A stretch of DNA of 64,000 nucleotides, taken from NCBI GenBank assembly GCA_963707695.1, contig CAVPQY010000004.1, forward strand, positions 62,001-126,000, in the 5' to 3' direction. Shown one piece after another: positions 8,466 through 17,253 of the stretch; within the stretch, counting starts at the first letter, position 1, and the number at the start of each line of letters is the position of its first letter. The stretch comes from JAOPZW01 sp963707695. Lineage in GTDB: Bacteria > Actinomycetota > Thermoleophilia > Solirubrobacterales > Solirubrobacteraceae. The translations under genes were made by a program, and so were the position numbers. Below the pieces are notes generated by a model. The model was not told where the DNA came from. It searched no databases and was given only the letters and a program-made list of their open reading frames with translations.

Positions 8466-10841
8466 CTACTCCCCACTCAGCCGCCGCGCCAGCGCCACGT
8501 AACGCGGCTCCTCGCGCAGCGGCGCGAGCCGGGGGTCGATGAGCAGGTAGGCGAGCACGGTCGAGCGCTCCTCGTACGCCCGCTCCAGCGCCCGGAGTGC
8601 CTCCTCGCGCCGACCGAGTCCGACGTTCACCAGCGCGAACCAGTAGGCCGGCACGTAGCTCTTCGCCGAGGCCGCCTGCAGCTCGGCCAGCACTTTCCGC
8701 GCGTCGGCGGTCCGCCCCGCCAGTGCGTAGGCGTGGCCGAGCGAGGCCTTCCGGTTGTTGCTGGCGGCGCTGATCGGCTGCAGCAGCGCGATGGCGTCGC
8801 GCGGCCGCCCCTCCTGCTCCGCCACCAGCGCCAGCCCCCAGATGGCCGTGACGTCGGTGGAGTCGCTCCGGAGCACCGCGCGAAGCCGGGTCTCCGCCTC
8901 GTCGTACCGGCCCGCGAAGTAATAGAGGAGCGCGAGGTTCGCCTGGACCGAGAGCGAGAGCGGATCCAGCTCGATCGCTCGCCCGAGCTGGGCGATCGCC
9001 TCGTCGAGCCGGCGGCGCGAGGCGAGGAAGCGGCTGTAGGAGAAGTAGGCGTCGGCGTAGCTGGGCCGGAGCTCGATGGCGCGGCGGAACTCGCGTTCCG
9101 CGCCGCGCCAGTCCCACTCATAGTAGGCCCGGATGTAGGCGTTGGCCGCGTGGGCCTCGGCCAGCGTCTCGTCGCGCTCCAGCGCTTCGGCCAGCGCGGC
9201 CCGGGCGCGGGGCAGCACCTCCGCGGGCGCCACGTCGGTGGCAAAGGGGAGCGTGGTGTAGTAGTTCGCCAGACCGACCAGCGGCGGCGCCCATTGCGGC
9301 GCGAGCCGCCCCGCCTGCTCGAAGCTCGCCTTGGCCTGCTCCAGCTCGCCGCGCTCGAGCTCGAACCGGCCCCGCAGGTAGGCATCGTACGCCCGCTGGT
9401 CCACCTCGCCCCGGCGGGTCTCCAGGCGGCTGCGCTCGCTCCCGAGCCGCGCGCCGATGGCGCCGGTGATCGCGACGGTAATCTCGCGCTGCAGATTGGG
9501 GAGCTCACCGAGGCGGCCGGTCCAGCTCCGGTCGAGCAGCGGTGTGCTGTCCGCCGCGCGCACCATCCGCACGCCGATCCGCACGCTGTCGCCGGCCCGT
9601 CCGATCGAGCCCTCGACCAGAGCATGGACGCCGAGCTCGCTGGCGCGGCCGGCCAGCGGCAGCGCGGTGCCCTGGGCCATCGCGCCGGAGGAACGGGAGA
9701 TGATCTTGAGCGAGCCGATCTGGGACAGGTCGGCGATGAGCCCTTCGGTCATGCCGTCGCCGAGATATGAGCTGTCCGGGCTGGCCTCGAGCTCTCGAAA
9801 GGGGAGGACGGCGATCGAGGTTACCGGCGGGCCCTTGGGGGCTCCCGGCGCGGTGCCCCGGCCGGCCAGGAACCACCAGCCGGCACCGGCCAGCAGCACC
9901 GCGCCGAGCAGCACCGCCGCCGCCCGCCGCCACAACGCCGGACGTACCGCGGCCGCAGCGGTCGTGGTCGAAGTCGCCGGGGACGGCGCGAGCGCGTCGA
10001 GGAACTGCCGGATCGAAGGGAATCGGTCGGCGGGCGCCTTGGCCATCGCCCGCAGGATCGCCGCCTCCACCTCGGGCGGCACCGTCTGGCGAACCACCCG
10101 CAGGCCGGGCACCGGGTCGAGCGAGTGCCGCGCGAGCACTGCCTGGGCTGAAGGGCCGGTAAAGGGCGGCTCGCCGACCAGCATTTCGTAGAGCGTGCAC
10201 GCCAGGCTGTACTGGTCGCTCCGGCCGTCCACCGCGCCTCCGGCACCCTGCTCCGGGCACATGTACTGGGGCGTGCCGACGACCATTCCCGAGAGTGTGA
10301 GCGACTCGCCGCCCGCGGCATGGAGGGCGCGGGCGATCCCGAAGTCGGTGACCACGGCCTGCCCCGCGGTCAGCATGACGTTCTCGGGCTTCACGTCCCG
10401 ATGGACGACGCCATGATCGTGGGCGTACTGCAGGGCGCTGCCGACCTCGTGGGCGATCCGAAGCGCGGCGTCGACCGGGAGCTGTCCCTCGCGGGCCAGC
10501 CGCTGCCGGAGCGACTCGCCTTCGGCGTAGGGCATGACGTAGTACAGGAGCGACGCCACTCCTTCGCCGGGGCCGGAGTGCCCCCCGAGGACGACCTGGC
10601 CGGAGTCATAGAGCGGGAGGATGTGGGGATGCTGCAGCGTGGCGGCGATCTGGATCTCGCGGAGGAACCGATCGCTGCCGAGAGCCACCGACAGCTCGGG
10701 TTTGAGAACCTTGAGCGCGACGTGGCGATGGTGCTTGAGGTCGGTGGCGAGGTAGACCACGGCCATGCCGCCCTGGCCGAGCTCGCGCTCGACCCGGTAG
10801 CGGTCGCCGACTCCCATGATGAGCTGGTCGAGGAGGTGCAA
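8466..10841 (-). CDS. Membrane-anchored Ser/Thr protein kinase with FlgO/TolB-like and TPR regions
   Basis: A 791-residue protein. The kinase domain (about 15-270) has GQGGMA in the glycine loop, VALKVLK with the ATP lysine, HRDVKPENVM catalytic loop and DFGIA. One transmembrane helix lies near 300-325. The outer part begins with a FlgO/TolB-like domain (SIAVLPFRELE..GDGMTEGLIADLS, about 337-460), then repeated TPR helices to the C-terminus. The TTG start at 10841 is chosen because GGAG lies 6 nt upstream, whereas the ATG at 10817 has no ribosome site. The kinase domain should be cytoplasmic and the TPR part periplasmic, giving a signalling receptor. Partners are unknown. It converges with the methyltransferase gene. 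Confidence 0.9.
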   Translation of the reverse strand: MHLLDQLIMGVGDRYRVERELGQGGMAVVYLATDLKHHRHVALKVLKPELSVALGSDRFLREIQIAATLQHPHILPLYDSGQVVLGGHSGPGEGVASLLYYVMPYAEGESLRQRLAREGQLPVDAALRIAHEVGSALQYAHDHGVVHRDVKPENVMLTAGQAVVTDFGIARALHAAGGESLTLSGMVVGTPQYMCPEQGAGGAVDGRSDQYSLACTLYEMLVGEPPFTGPSAQAVLARHSLDPVPGLRVVRQTVPPEVEAAILRAMAKAPADRFPSIRQFLDALAPSPATSTTTAAAAVRPALWRRAAAVLLGAVLLAGAGWWFLAGRGTAPGAPKGPPVTSIAVLPFRELEASPDSSYLGDGMTEGLIADLSQIGSLKIISRSSGAMAQGTALPLAGRASELGVHALVEGSIGRAGDSVRIGVRMVRAADSTPLLDRSWTGRLGELPNLQREITVAITGAIGARLGSERSRLETRRGEVDQRAYDAYLRGRFELERGELEQAKASFEQAGRLAPQWAPPLVGLANYYTTLPFATDVAPAEVLPRARAALAEALERDETLAEAHAANAYIRAYYEWDWRGAEREFRRAIELRPSYADAYFSYSRFLASRRRLDEAIAQLGRAIELDPLSLSVQANLALLYYFAGRYDEAETRLRAVLRSDSTDVTAIWGLALVAEQEGRPRDAIALLQPISAASNNRKASLGHAYALAGRTADARKVLAELQAASAKSYVPAYWFALVNVGLGRREEALRALERAYEERSTVLAYLLIDPRLAPLREEPRYVALARRLSGE

Positions 10842-10908
10842 GGCTCCGACTTGCTGGTAGCCAGGGGGAATGTGGAGATCGGGGGGAGAAAGCGCTATAT
10901 GGCGCAGA

Positions 10909-10942
10909 AGTGCCCGCCGCCCCGGATCGGGCGGCGGGCACT
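10909..10942 (-). terminator. Strong hairpin after the VOC gene
   Basis: A perfect 14-bp inverted repeat (10909-10922 with 10929-10942) enclosing a 6-nt loop lies 30 nt beyond the stop of the VOC gene and before the kinase start. No T-run follows on either strand, so it is a terminator-like or mRNA-stabilising hairpin rather than a textbook intrinsic terminator. Confidence 0.55.
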
Positions 10943-10971
10943 AGTGCGAGTCGTGACTCGCCGGATCGACG

Positions 10972-11439
10972 CTACGCCGGCTGCGAGAAGGCCTGCTCGG
11001 CCGCCTTGCGGAGCTCGTCCTTGGTCATGTCCTTGATGTGCTGCGCCAGCCACCACTGGTGGCCGAACGGATCGGTCAGTGAGCCAGCGCGGTCGCCCCA
11101 GAACTGGTCGGCCAGGGGCTGGCCGACCTTGGCGCCGGCGTCCACGGCCCGCTTCCAGGCCGCATCGACGTTGGGGCTGTAGATGAAGAACGACACCGGC
11201 GTCCCGCCGAGCGTGGCGGGGCCCCGGACGTTGTGTTCCGGCATTTCGTCGCCCATCATGATGTGCGAGTCGCCGATCTTGATCTCGGCGTGCATGATAC
11301 GCCCGTCGGGGCCCTCGAAGCGCGACACCTCCTCCGCGCCCAACGCTTTCCGGTACCAGTCGATAGCCTTCGCGGCGCCCTGCACGATGAGACTGGGCGT
11401 GACGGTGCCGTGTCCTGCGGGAATCGGGTTCACTGCCAT
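10972..11439 (-). CDS. VOC-family (PhnB/glyoxalase-like) protein
   Basis: A 155-residue protein of the vicinal oxygen chelate superfamily. It opens with TVTPSLIVQGAAKAIDWYRK, the usual start of PhnB-type VOC domains, and ends with the paired strand motif DPFGHQWWLAQHI, after DRAGSLTDPFG. The ATG at 11439 follows a perfect AGGAGG at 7 nt, so longer upstream starts are discarded. VOC proteins of this group are cytoplasmic and most have no known substrate; some are dioxygenases or resistance proteins. It is likely transcribed alone, since a hairpin separates it from the kinase gene. Confidence 0.85.
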   Translation of the reverse strand: MAVNPIPAGHGTVTPSLIVQGAAKAIDWYRKALGAEEVSRFEGPDGRIMHAEIKIGDSHIMMGDEMPEHNVRGPATLGGTPVSFFIYSPNVDAAWKRAVDAGAKVGQPLADQFWGDRAGSLTDPFGHQWWLAQHIKDMTKDELRKAAEQAFSQPA

Positions 11440-11550
11440 GACCGCCTCCTGCGGCTCAGGTGGGCGGCCAATATTCGATTCGGCCGCTCGCCTCGCAAGC
11501 GATCGAACGTCGCAGATCGGGACATCTATTGTCACGATCTCCCGACAGCA

Positions 11551-11607
11551 GTCCCTACGTCCCTACGTCCCTGCGCCGCCTGCGTCCCTGCGTCCCTGCG
11601 TCCCGCC
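11551..11607. repeat. Octamer array GTCCCTRC
   Basis: About six imperfect copies of GTCCCT(A/G)C occur in tandem, with one nonamer interruption (11575-11583), ending just before the PadR promoter region. The reverse complement GCAGGGAC resembles the CGCAGGGG array downstream of the ADOP gene. Confidence 0.8.
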
Positions 11608-11613
11608 GATACC

Positions 11614-11669
11614 TTGACATCTAGGTGTCCGCGACGGCAGCTTTGGGCCAGGCATAGACACCTAGGTGT
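11614..11669 (+). promoter_or_regulatory. Candidate PadR operator pair with TTGACA box
   Basis: Two related palindromes occur: GACATCTAGGTGTC (11616-11629) and the perfect ACACCTAGGTGT (11658-11669). Their centres are 41 bp apart, close to four helical turns. The first overlaps TTGACA (11614-11619), a consensus -35 box; the second ends 5 nt before the PadR start. PadR regulators commonly bind such dyads and repress their own operon, so autoregulation is inferred. Confidence 0.5.
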
Positions 11670-11674
11670 GACCC

Positions 11675-12011
11675 ATGGCCGCCGCCCAGACCCGAGACCG
11701 CCTCCACGGCACGCTCGACGCCCTCATCCTCAAGACCCTGAGCTGGGGCCCCCGCCACGGCTACGCCATCAGCCGGTGGCTCAGCGACTCCAGCAGCGAC
11801 GCGATTCAGGTGGAGGAGGGCTCGCTCTACCCCGCCCTCTATCGCATGGAGCGGGAGCGATGGATCGAGGCGGAGTGGGGGGTCTCCGAGCTGGGGAGGA
11901 GGGCCCGCTTCTACAAGCTCACGCCCAAAGGGCGGAAGCAGCTCGCTCGCCGAGACCCGGAGGTTCGCCGAGTTCGTCCAGGCGGTGTCTCCCATTCTGC
12001 TCCCGGGCTGA
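11675..12011 (+). CDS. PadR-family transcriptional regulator, +1 frameshift near 11947
   Basis: A winged-helix regulator of about 111 residues after correction. The N-terminal part matches PadR strongly: LHGTLDALILKTLSWGPRHG, then VEEGSLYPALYRMER and RFYKLTPKGRKQL. After QLA the frame breaks. Removing one base from the CTCGCTCGCC run restores AETRRFAEFVQAVSPILLPG and a stop at 12009-12011, 3 nt before the ADOP start. The uncorrected frame instead runs about 2 kb antisense-like through the next gene with poor codon usage. PadR upstream of an ADOP permease is a standard pair in Acidobacteria and Gemmatimonadota. It probably represses the cassette through the upstream dyads. Confidence 0.82.
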
Positions 12012-12014
12012 GCG

Positions 12015-14771
12015 ATGTTCTGGCGCCGGAGCGTGGCCGACCAGGTGGACGAGGAGCTCGACTTCCACCTCGCGATGGTGACCCGCGAGCTGGTCGAGCG
12101 GGGGCAGAGCGCGCCGGAGGCCCGGGCCGAGGCGCTGCGCCGCTTCGGCGATCTGACTCAGGTCGGCGCCCGGTGCCGCCAGCTCGGCCTGGAACACGAG
12201 CGCAACGTGCGCCGGGCCGAGTACCTGTCCGAGCTGCGGCAGGACGTGCGGCTCGCGCTGCGCCACCTTCGCCGGGCTCCCGCGTTCACGGCCGTGGCCG
12301 TGCTCACCCTGGTGCTCGCCATCGGCGCCAACACCGCGATCTTCAGCGCGGTGAGCGCGGTGCTGCTCCGGCCCCTGCCCTACCCGCACGCCGAGCGGCT
12401 CACCGCGATCTGGGGCACGATGTCCGACGCGCCGCGGATCCTGCTCTCCTATCCCGACCTGCTGGAATACCGCGCTCGGAACCGCACCTTCGACGACATC
12501 GGCGTCATCCGTACCCAGAGCGTGAACCTCACCGGAGGCGATCGCCCCGATCGGCTCTCGGGCACCTTCGTCACCGCCAACCTGCTCCGCCTGCTCGGCG
12601 CCCGAACCCTGATGGGGCGGTTGTTCAGCGACGAGGAGACCGCGGCCGGCACCGGGGCGCGGGTCGTCGTGCTCTCCCATGCAGTCTGGGCGTCGCGCTT
12701 CGGGGCCGACTCCGGGGTGCTGGGCCGGACGCTGGTGCTGAACGGACTGCCGCACCAGGTGATCGGCGTGACCGCCGCCGATTTCCAGGACCCCTTCGGC
12801 CCCACCGAGATCTGGCTGCCGGCGACATCGGGCCCGAACCCGAACTGGGTCACGCGGGAGAACCCGGCGTTCGGCGGCGTGGGACGGATTCGCGCCGGCG
12901 TGAGCGAGGCGGAGGCCTCCGCCGACCTGGCGCGGATCGCCAGGGAGCTCGCCGCCGAGTATCCGGAGACCGATGCCGGCCTCGGGGTCCAGCAGCAATC
13001 GGTGCGCGATTTCCTGGTGGGGGACATCCGCCCAGGGCTCCTCATCCTGCTCGGGTTCGTGGCGCTGATCCTCTGCATCGCGTGCGCCAACATCGCCAAC
13101 CTCCAGCTCGCCCGGGCCACCGCGCGCCGGCGGGAGATGTCGCTCCGCGCGGCCCTCGGCGCGGGCCGGGCGCGCCTGGTCCGCCAGCTCCTCACCGAGA
13201 GCGTGGTGCTCGCCGCGATCGGCGGGACGCTCGGCGTGCTGCTCGCCCGCTGGGGGATCTCGGCGCTGGTCGCGGCGGTGCCGCAGGGACTGCCCGCGTT
13301 CGGGGACGTCGGGCTCGATCGGACGGTGCTGCTCTTCTCGCTCGCGATCACGGTGGGCGCGGGGCTCGTCTTCGGCGCGCTGCCGGCGCGTTACGGGACG
13401 CGCGGGGAGCTGGCGGACGCGCTCCAGGGCCGCGGCGCCGACCTGGGCGGCGGCAACCGGATCCGCCAACTCTTCGTGGCGGTGCAGCTCGCGCTCTGCA
13501 TCGTCCTGCTGGTGGGCGCCGGCCTTCTGGTCCGGAGCTTCGCACGGCTGCAGGAGGTGCCGGTCGGCTTCACCACCGACCACCTGCTCACCGCCGAGCT
13601 TCGGCTGCCGGTGACGAAGTACGGCAACGACACCCTGGTCGCCCAGTTCGGCGGGCAGGCGCTGGAGCGGCTCCGCGCAATTCCGGGGGTGAAATCGGCG
13701 GCCCTGGTCGAGGCGATTCCGTTGAGCGGCAACTGGGGGGCGACGAGCTACCGGATCGAGGGCCGGAACACGCCCGACAGCCTGCTGCCCACGGCCCAGG
13801 TCAACTCGGTGAGCGACGGGTTCTTCGGCACGATGGAGATCCCGCTGGTGATGGGGCGGGAGTTCACCCCGGCCGACCGGCTGGGTGCGCCGGCGGTGGC
13901 GATCGTGAGCCGGGAGCTGGCGCGGCGGGCGTGGCCGGGCGAATCGCCGCTGGGGAAGCGGATCACGGTGGTGGGCCCGCCGGAAGTCCAGGCCACCGTC
14001 GTCGGCGTCGCGGGCAACGTGAAGCAGCTCACGCTGAGCCGGGAGGACGAGCCGCAGCTCTACCTCTCCAAGGCCCAGACGGCGGGGATCTTCACCAGCC
14101 TGGCGCTCCGCACCGCCGGTGATCCCGACGTGCTGGCGGAGCCGGTGCGGCAGGCGATCTGGGCGGTGGACCGCGACCAGCCGATCTGGAAGATCCGCTC
14201 GATGGACTCGCTGCTCGACCGCGACCTCGCACCACGCCGCTTCACCGCGCGCCTGGCCGGTGGCTTCGCGCTGCTGGCCCTGCTGCTGGCGCTGATCGGG
14301 GTCTACGGGGTGATGTCGTACGTGGTGGCGCAGCGGACCCGGGAGATCGGGATCCGGATGGCGCTCGGCGCCGCCCGGGGCGAGGTGGTGCGCCTGGTGC
14401 TCGGCCGCGGGCTCCGGATCGTCGCCCTCGGCACCGGCCTCGGCCTGGTCGGCGCCTACGCCGGCGCGAGGGTGATCGAGCAGCAGCTGTACGGGATCCC
14501 ACCGGCGGACACCCTGACGTTCGTCTCGGTCCCGCTCATCCTGGTCGCGGTGGCCACCGTGGCGTGCTGGGTGCCGGCCCGCCGGGCGGCGCGGGTGGAT
14601 CCGGCGATCGCGTTGTCGGCGGGAGTAGGGCGCAGGGGCGCAGGGGCGCAGGGGCGCAGGGGCGCAGGGGCGCACGTCGGTCCGACATCAGCCCACACAT
14701 CAAGTCCTTCTTGCGTTCATCTGCGTTTATCTGCGTTCATCTGCGGCCCCAACGTACTTAGCCGCAGATGA
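12015..14771 (+). CDS. ADOP-type MacB/FtsX permease with read-through C-terminal tail
   Basis: An ABC transporter permease of 918 codons. The N-terminal ADOP region (about 1-80, ending in RQDVRLALRHLRRAPAFTAV) precedes two MacB periplasmic core plus FtsX permease modules. Typical landmarks are LAIGANTAIFSAV near residue 100, LQLARATARRREMSLRAALG near 360, and QRTREIGIRMALGAARGEV near 775. There is no ATPase gene nearby, as usual for ADOP proteins. Family members normally stop shortly after the RRAARVDP motif. Here the ORF continues about 45 residues through the CGCAGGGG octamer array and stops inside an inverted repeat. Start is 3 nt after the corrected PadR stop, implying coupling. Cargo unknown; lipid or peptide export is usual for MacB relatives. 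Confidence 0.88.
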   Translation: MFWRRSVADQVDEELDFHLAMVTRELVERGQSAPEARAEALRRFGDLTQVGARCRQLGLEHERNVRRAEYLSELRQDVRLALRHLRRAPAFTAVAVLTLVLAIGANTAIFSAVSAVLLRPLPYPHAERLTAIWGTMSDAPRILLSYPDLLEYRARNRTFDDIGVIRTQSVNLTGGDRPDRLSGTFVTANLLRLLGARTLMGRLFSDEETAAGTGARVVVLSHAVWASRFGADSGVLGRTLVLNGLPHQVIGVTAADFQDPFGPTEIWLPATSGPNPNWVTRENPAFGGVGRIRAGVSEAEASADLARIARELAAEYPETDAGLGVQQQSVRDFLVGDIRPGLLILLGFVALILCIACANIANLQLARATARRREMSLRAALGAGRARLVRQLLTESVVLAAIGGTLGVLLARWGISALVAAVPQGLPAFGDVGLDRTVLLFSLAITVGAGLVFGALPARYGTRGELADALQGRGADLGGGNRIRQLFVAVQLALCIVLLVGAGLLVRSFARLQEVPVGFTTDHLLTAELRLPVTKYGNDTLVAQFGGQALERLRAIPGVKSAALVEAIPLSGNWGATSYRIEGRNTPDSLLPTAQVNSVSDGFFGTMEIPLVMGREFTPADRLGAPAVAIVSRELARRAWPGESPLGKRITVVGPPEVQATVVGVAGNVKQLTLSREDEPQLYLSKAQTAGIFTSLALRTAGDPDVLAEPVRQAIWAVDRDQPIWKIRSMDSLLDRDLAPRRFTARLAGGFALLALLLALIGVYGVMSYVVAQRTREIGIRMALGAARGEVVRLVLGRGLRIVALGTGLGLVGAYAGARVIEQQLYGIPPADTLTFVSVPLILVAVATVACWVPARRAARVDPAIALSAGVGRRGAGAQGRRGAGAHVGPTSAHTSSPSCVHLRLSAFICGPNVLSRR
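14631..14674. repeat. Octamer VNTR CGCAGGGG, 5.5 copies, inside ADOP tail
   Basis: Five perfect tandem copies of CGCAGGGG plus a half copy. The array lies within the open reading frame of the permease. Since 8 is not a multiple of 3, copy-number change would shift the frame of the C-terminal tail. Confidence 0.9.
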
Positions 14772-14790
14772 GCGCAGATAACGCAGATGA
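14717..14790. repeat. Long inverted repeat built from ATCTGCG units
   Basis: The left arm (14717-14747) holds three spaced copies of (T/C)ATCTGCG, and the right arm (14761-14790) is its reverse complement apart from one bulged T and one G.T pair. The loop is 13 nt. The permease stop codon (14769-14771) is within the right arm. It could act as a terminator or mRNA 3' stabiliser, and the unit resembles dispersed ATCTGCG repeats I recall from other environmental bacteria. Confidence 0.85.
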
Positions 14791-14921
14791 GGTGCGTGGA
14801 CCGTCCTGAGCCCGCGAGCGCGTCCCGCAATTCGTTGGCGGACAGATCGGTGGCCCTCCTTGTCGTGGGCGGCGCGGGGACCGATACTGAGGGATCCGCA
14901 CCGCACCCGACAGGAGTGCCC

Positions 14922-15800
14922 ATGCCTACCACCAAGGCGGGCGTCGCACCGGCCGGCACCGACCGCCGGCCGCGCGAGGACGAGATCGACGCCCACGGCG
15001 TAACCCATCCCGGAAAAGTCCGCCGGGACAATCAGGACCATTATCTCCTCTGCTCGCTGCGGCGGCAGGTCGTCGTCCGCGGCTCGAGCATTCCGCAGGC
15101 CGATGCCGTGCTGGGGACCGAGAGCGAGCGCCTGGCCTCGATGGCCATGGTGGCCGATGGGGTGGGCGGCGCGGCCAAGGGCGAGACGGCGAGCCGCGTG
15201 GCGCTCACCGGCATCGCCCGGTACGTGAGCCGAAGCCTGCGCTGCTACCACCGCTCGGAGGAGGGCGAGGACTTCTCCGAGCCGCTCAGACAGGGCGCCC
15301 GCGAGTGCCATGAGGATCTCCGCCGCCTGGCGGAAGAGAACTCCGACCACCGCGGCATGGCGACGACGCTTACCCTGTTCCTGAGCGTGTGGCCCCGGGC
15401 CTACCTGCTGCAGGTGGGGGACAGCCGCTGCTACCTGCTGCGAGACGGCGAGCTGACCCAGATCACCCGGGACCAGACCATGGCCCAGGAGATGGTGGAC
15501 CTCGGCATCATGAAGCCGGAGCAGGTGGCCGGCACCCGTCTGGAGCACACCCTCACCAGCTCGATCGGCGGCTCCCACACCCAGCCCACCGTCACCCGCT
15601 TCGACATGAACTGGGGCCACGTGCTGCTGCTCTGCAGCGACGGACTCACCCGGCATGTCTCCGACGACCGGATCCGTGAGGTCCTGCGCTCCATGACCTC
15701 GGCCCGGCAGGCCTGCGAGACGCTCCTGCAGGAGGCGCTGGACGGCGGCGGCACCGACAACATCACCGTCGTGGTGGCCCGGGTGGTGCGGCGGCAGTAG
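14922..15800 (+). CDS. PP2C-family Ser/Thr protein phosphatase
   Basis: A 292-residue soluble protein with the PPM motifs in order. VRRDNQDHYLL carries the metal Asp near residue 37, VADGVGG lies near 75, GMATTLTLFL near 145, VGDSRCYLLRDGELTQITRD near 165, LLLCSDGLTRHVSDD near 238, and GGTDNITVVV near the end. Metal-ligand aspartates are all present. The ATG at 14922 follows GGAG. It dephosphorylates Ser/Thr, with two PknB-like kinases elsewhere in the window as candidate counterparts. It stands alone between the ADOP repeat region and the MHS gene. Confidence 0.92.
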   Translation: MPTTKAGVAPAGTDRRPREDEIDAHGVTHPGKVRRDNQDHYLLCSLRRQVVVRGSSIPQADAVLGTESERLASMAMVADGVGGAAKGETASRVALTGIARYVSRSLRCYHRSEEGEDFSEPLRQGARECHEDLRRLAEENSDHRGMATTLTLFLSVWPRAYLLQVGDSRCYLLRDGELTQITRDQTMAQEMVDLGIMKPEQVAGTRLEHTLTSSIGGSHTQPTVTRFDMNWGHVLLLCSDGLTRHVSDDRIREVLRSMTSARQACETLLQEALDGGGTDNITVVVARVVRRQ

Positions 15801-15884
15801 CCGCCGTTGTTCGCCACTCTTATCCGGGGTGTCAGCGTAGCCCGTTCCTTGTTCCCTTCTGATTCTTCTCTGCCTGCGAGGCCC

Positions 15885-17226
15885 ATGAGCGCTCCGCCGG
15901 TTCCCGATTACCCCACCGGGAGTCATCACCCAGGAATTCCGCACCCCTACCGCCGTACGCCGCGGCGTCATCGCCGGGGTGGTCGGCAATGTGCTCGAGT
16001 GGTACGACTTCGCCCTGTTCGGCTTCTTCGCCCGCGAGATCGGGGCGCACTTCTTTCCCGCCGCCGACCCCACCGCTTCACTCCTCGCCGCCTTCGGCAC
16101 CTTCGCCGCCGGGTTCCTCATGCGGCCGGTGGGCGGGGCACTCTTCGGCTGGGTGGGCGATCGCTTCGGCCGGAAGCAGGCGCTCATCTGGTCGGTGCTC
16201 GCGATGGCCTTCCCCTCGTTCTTCATCGGCCTCCTCCCCGGTACCGAGACGATCGGGCTCGCCGCCCCGGTGCTGCTGCTCCTGTTCCGGCTGATGCAGG
16301 GACTCGCGGTGGGCGGGGAGTACATGGCCTCGGCCGTGTTCCTGGTCGAAGGCTCCCAACCCGGCCGGCGCGGGTGGATGGGAAGCTGGGGCCCGCTGGG
16401 CGCGAGCGCGGGGACGCTTCTCGGTTCCCTGGCGGGCGCGCTGGTGAACCGGGTGCTGCCGCCGGAGGCGGTGATGGCCTACGGCTGGCGGATTCCGTTC
16501 CTGGTGGGTCTCGCCGTCGGGCTCGGCGGGCTCGCCATCCGGCGCCACTACGTGGAGCGGGTGCCCCATCAGGCACCGGCCAAGTCGCCTCTCGGGCGAG
16601 GCGTTCCGGCACCACTGGCGCACGATGCTCCACCTGGTGGTCGCTGATCGCCGGGATCAGCGTGGGCTTCTACACCGTCTTCGTCTACACCGCCACCTGG
16701 CTGGAGCAGCAGATCGGCGTGCCCGCCCGGACCGCGCTCGAGATCAACACCCTGGCGATGGCCGCGCACCTGTTCGTGCTTCCGGCCGCGGGCTGGGCCA
16801 GCGACCGGCTGGGGCGGCGGCCCGTCCTCATGGTCGGGTCGGGTGCCTTCGCCCTGCTGGCCTATCCGCTGATGTCGCTCATGGCGCAGGGGCAGACCGG
16901 CGGGCTGGTGACGGGCTGGGTCGGACTCTCACTGCTGCTCGCGATCGCGGGCGGCGTGATGCCGGCGACCATGGCCGAGCTCGCTCCCTGGCGGGTACGC
17001 TGCACGGTCCTCTCGGTGGCCTACAACATCGGGATGGCGCTGCTGGGCGGGACGACGCCGTTGGTCGCGGCGTGGCTGGTGGCTCGGACGGGAATGACTC
17101 TGGCGCCGGCGCTTTATCTGGCGGCCGCGGCCGGCCTCGCCTTCATCGGCGCGATGCTGCTGCCCGCGCACCACTCGCCACAGTCTCACCAAGGAATTCG
17201 AGTCGGCGCGGTTCCGGCAGACCTGA
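15885..17226 (+). pseudogene. MHS-family MFS transporter with four apparent +1 frameshifts
   Basis: A ProP/ShiA-like metabolite:H+ symporter readable only in pieces. GVVGNVLEWYDFALFGFF is the classic MHS N-terminus, followed by MRPVGGALFGWVGDRFGRK and LMQGLAVGGEYMASA in one frame. The second half (AGISVGFYTVFVYTATWLEQ onward) is in another. Restoring frame needs single-base removals near 15915 (CCCC run), 16594 (GGG run), 16649 and 17167. The result is 445 codons from the ATG at 15885 to TGA at 17226, the normal family length. The middle piece GEAFRHHWRTMLHLVV is in the third frame. Either the gene is dead or the assembly has indel errors. Cargo would be an organic acid, betaine or similar. 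Confidence 0.75.
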
Positions 17227-17253
17227 TCACGTCGGTCACGAGGCGGAGGAGAC

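Noticed and set aside
14631..14674. Possible CRISPR array
   Set aside because: Units are 8-nt tandem copies without spacers; no cas genes in the window.
11919..14675. 918-codon open frame on the minus strand opposite the ADOP gene
   Set aside because: Exact mirror of strong plus-strand ADOP coding with conserved motifs; Arg/Gly/His-rich translation with no domain. High-GC antisense shadow.
12015..14771. Calling the ADOP permease macB
   Set aside because: It lacks the MacB ATPase domain and has a duplicated permease half, so the symbol would be wrong.
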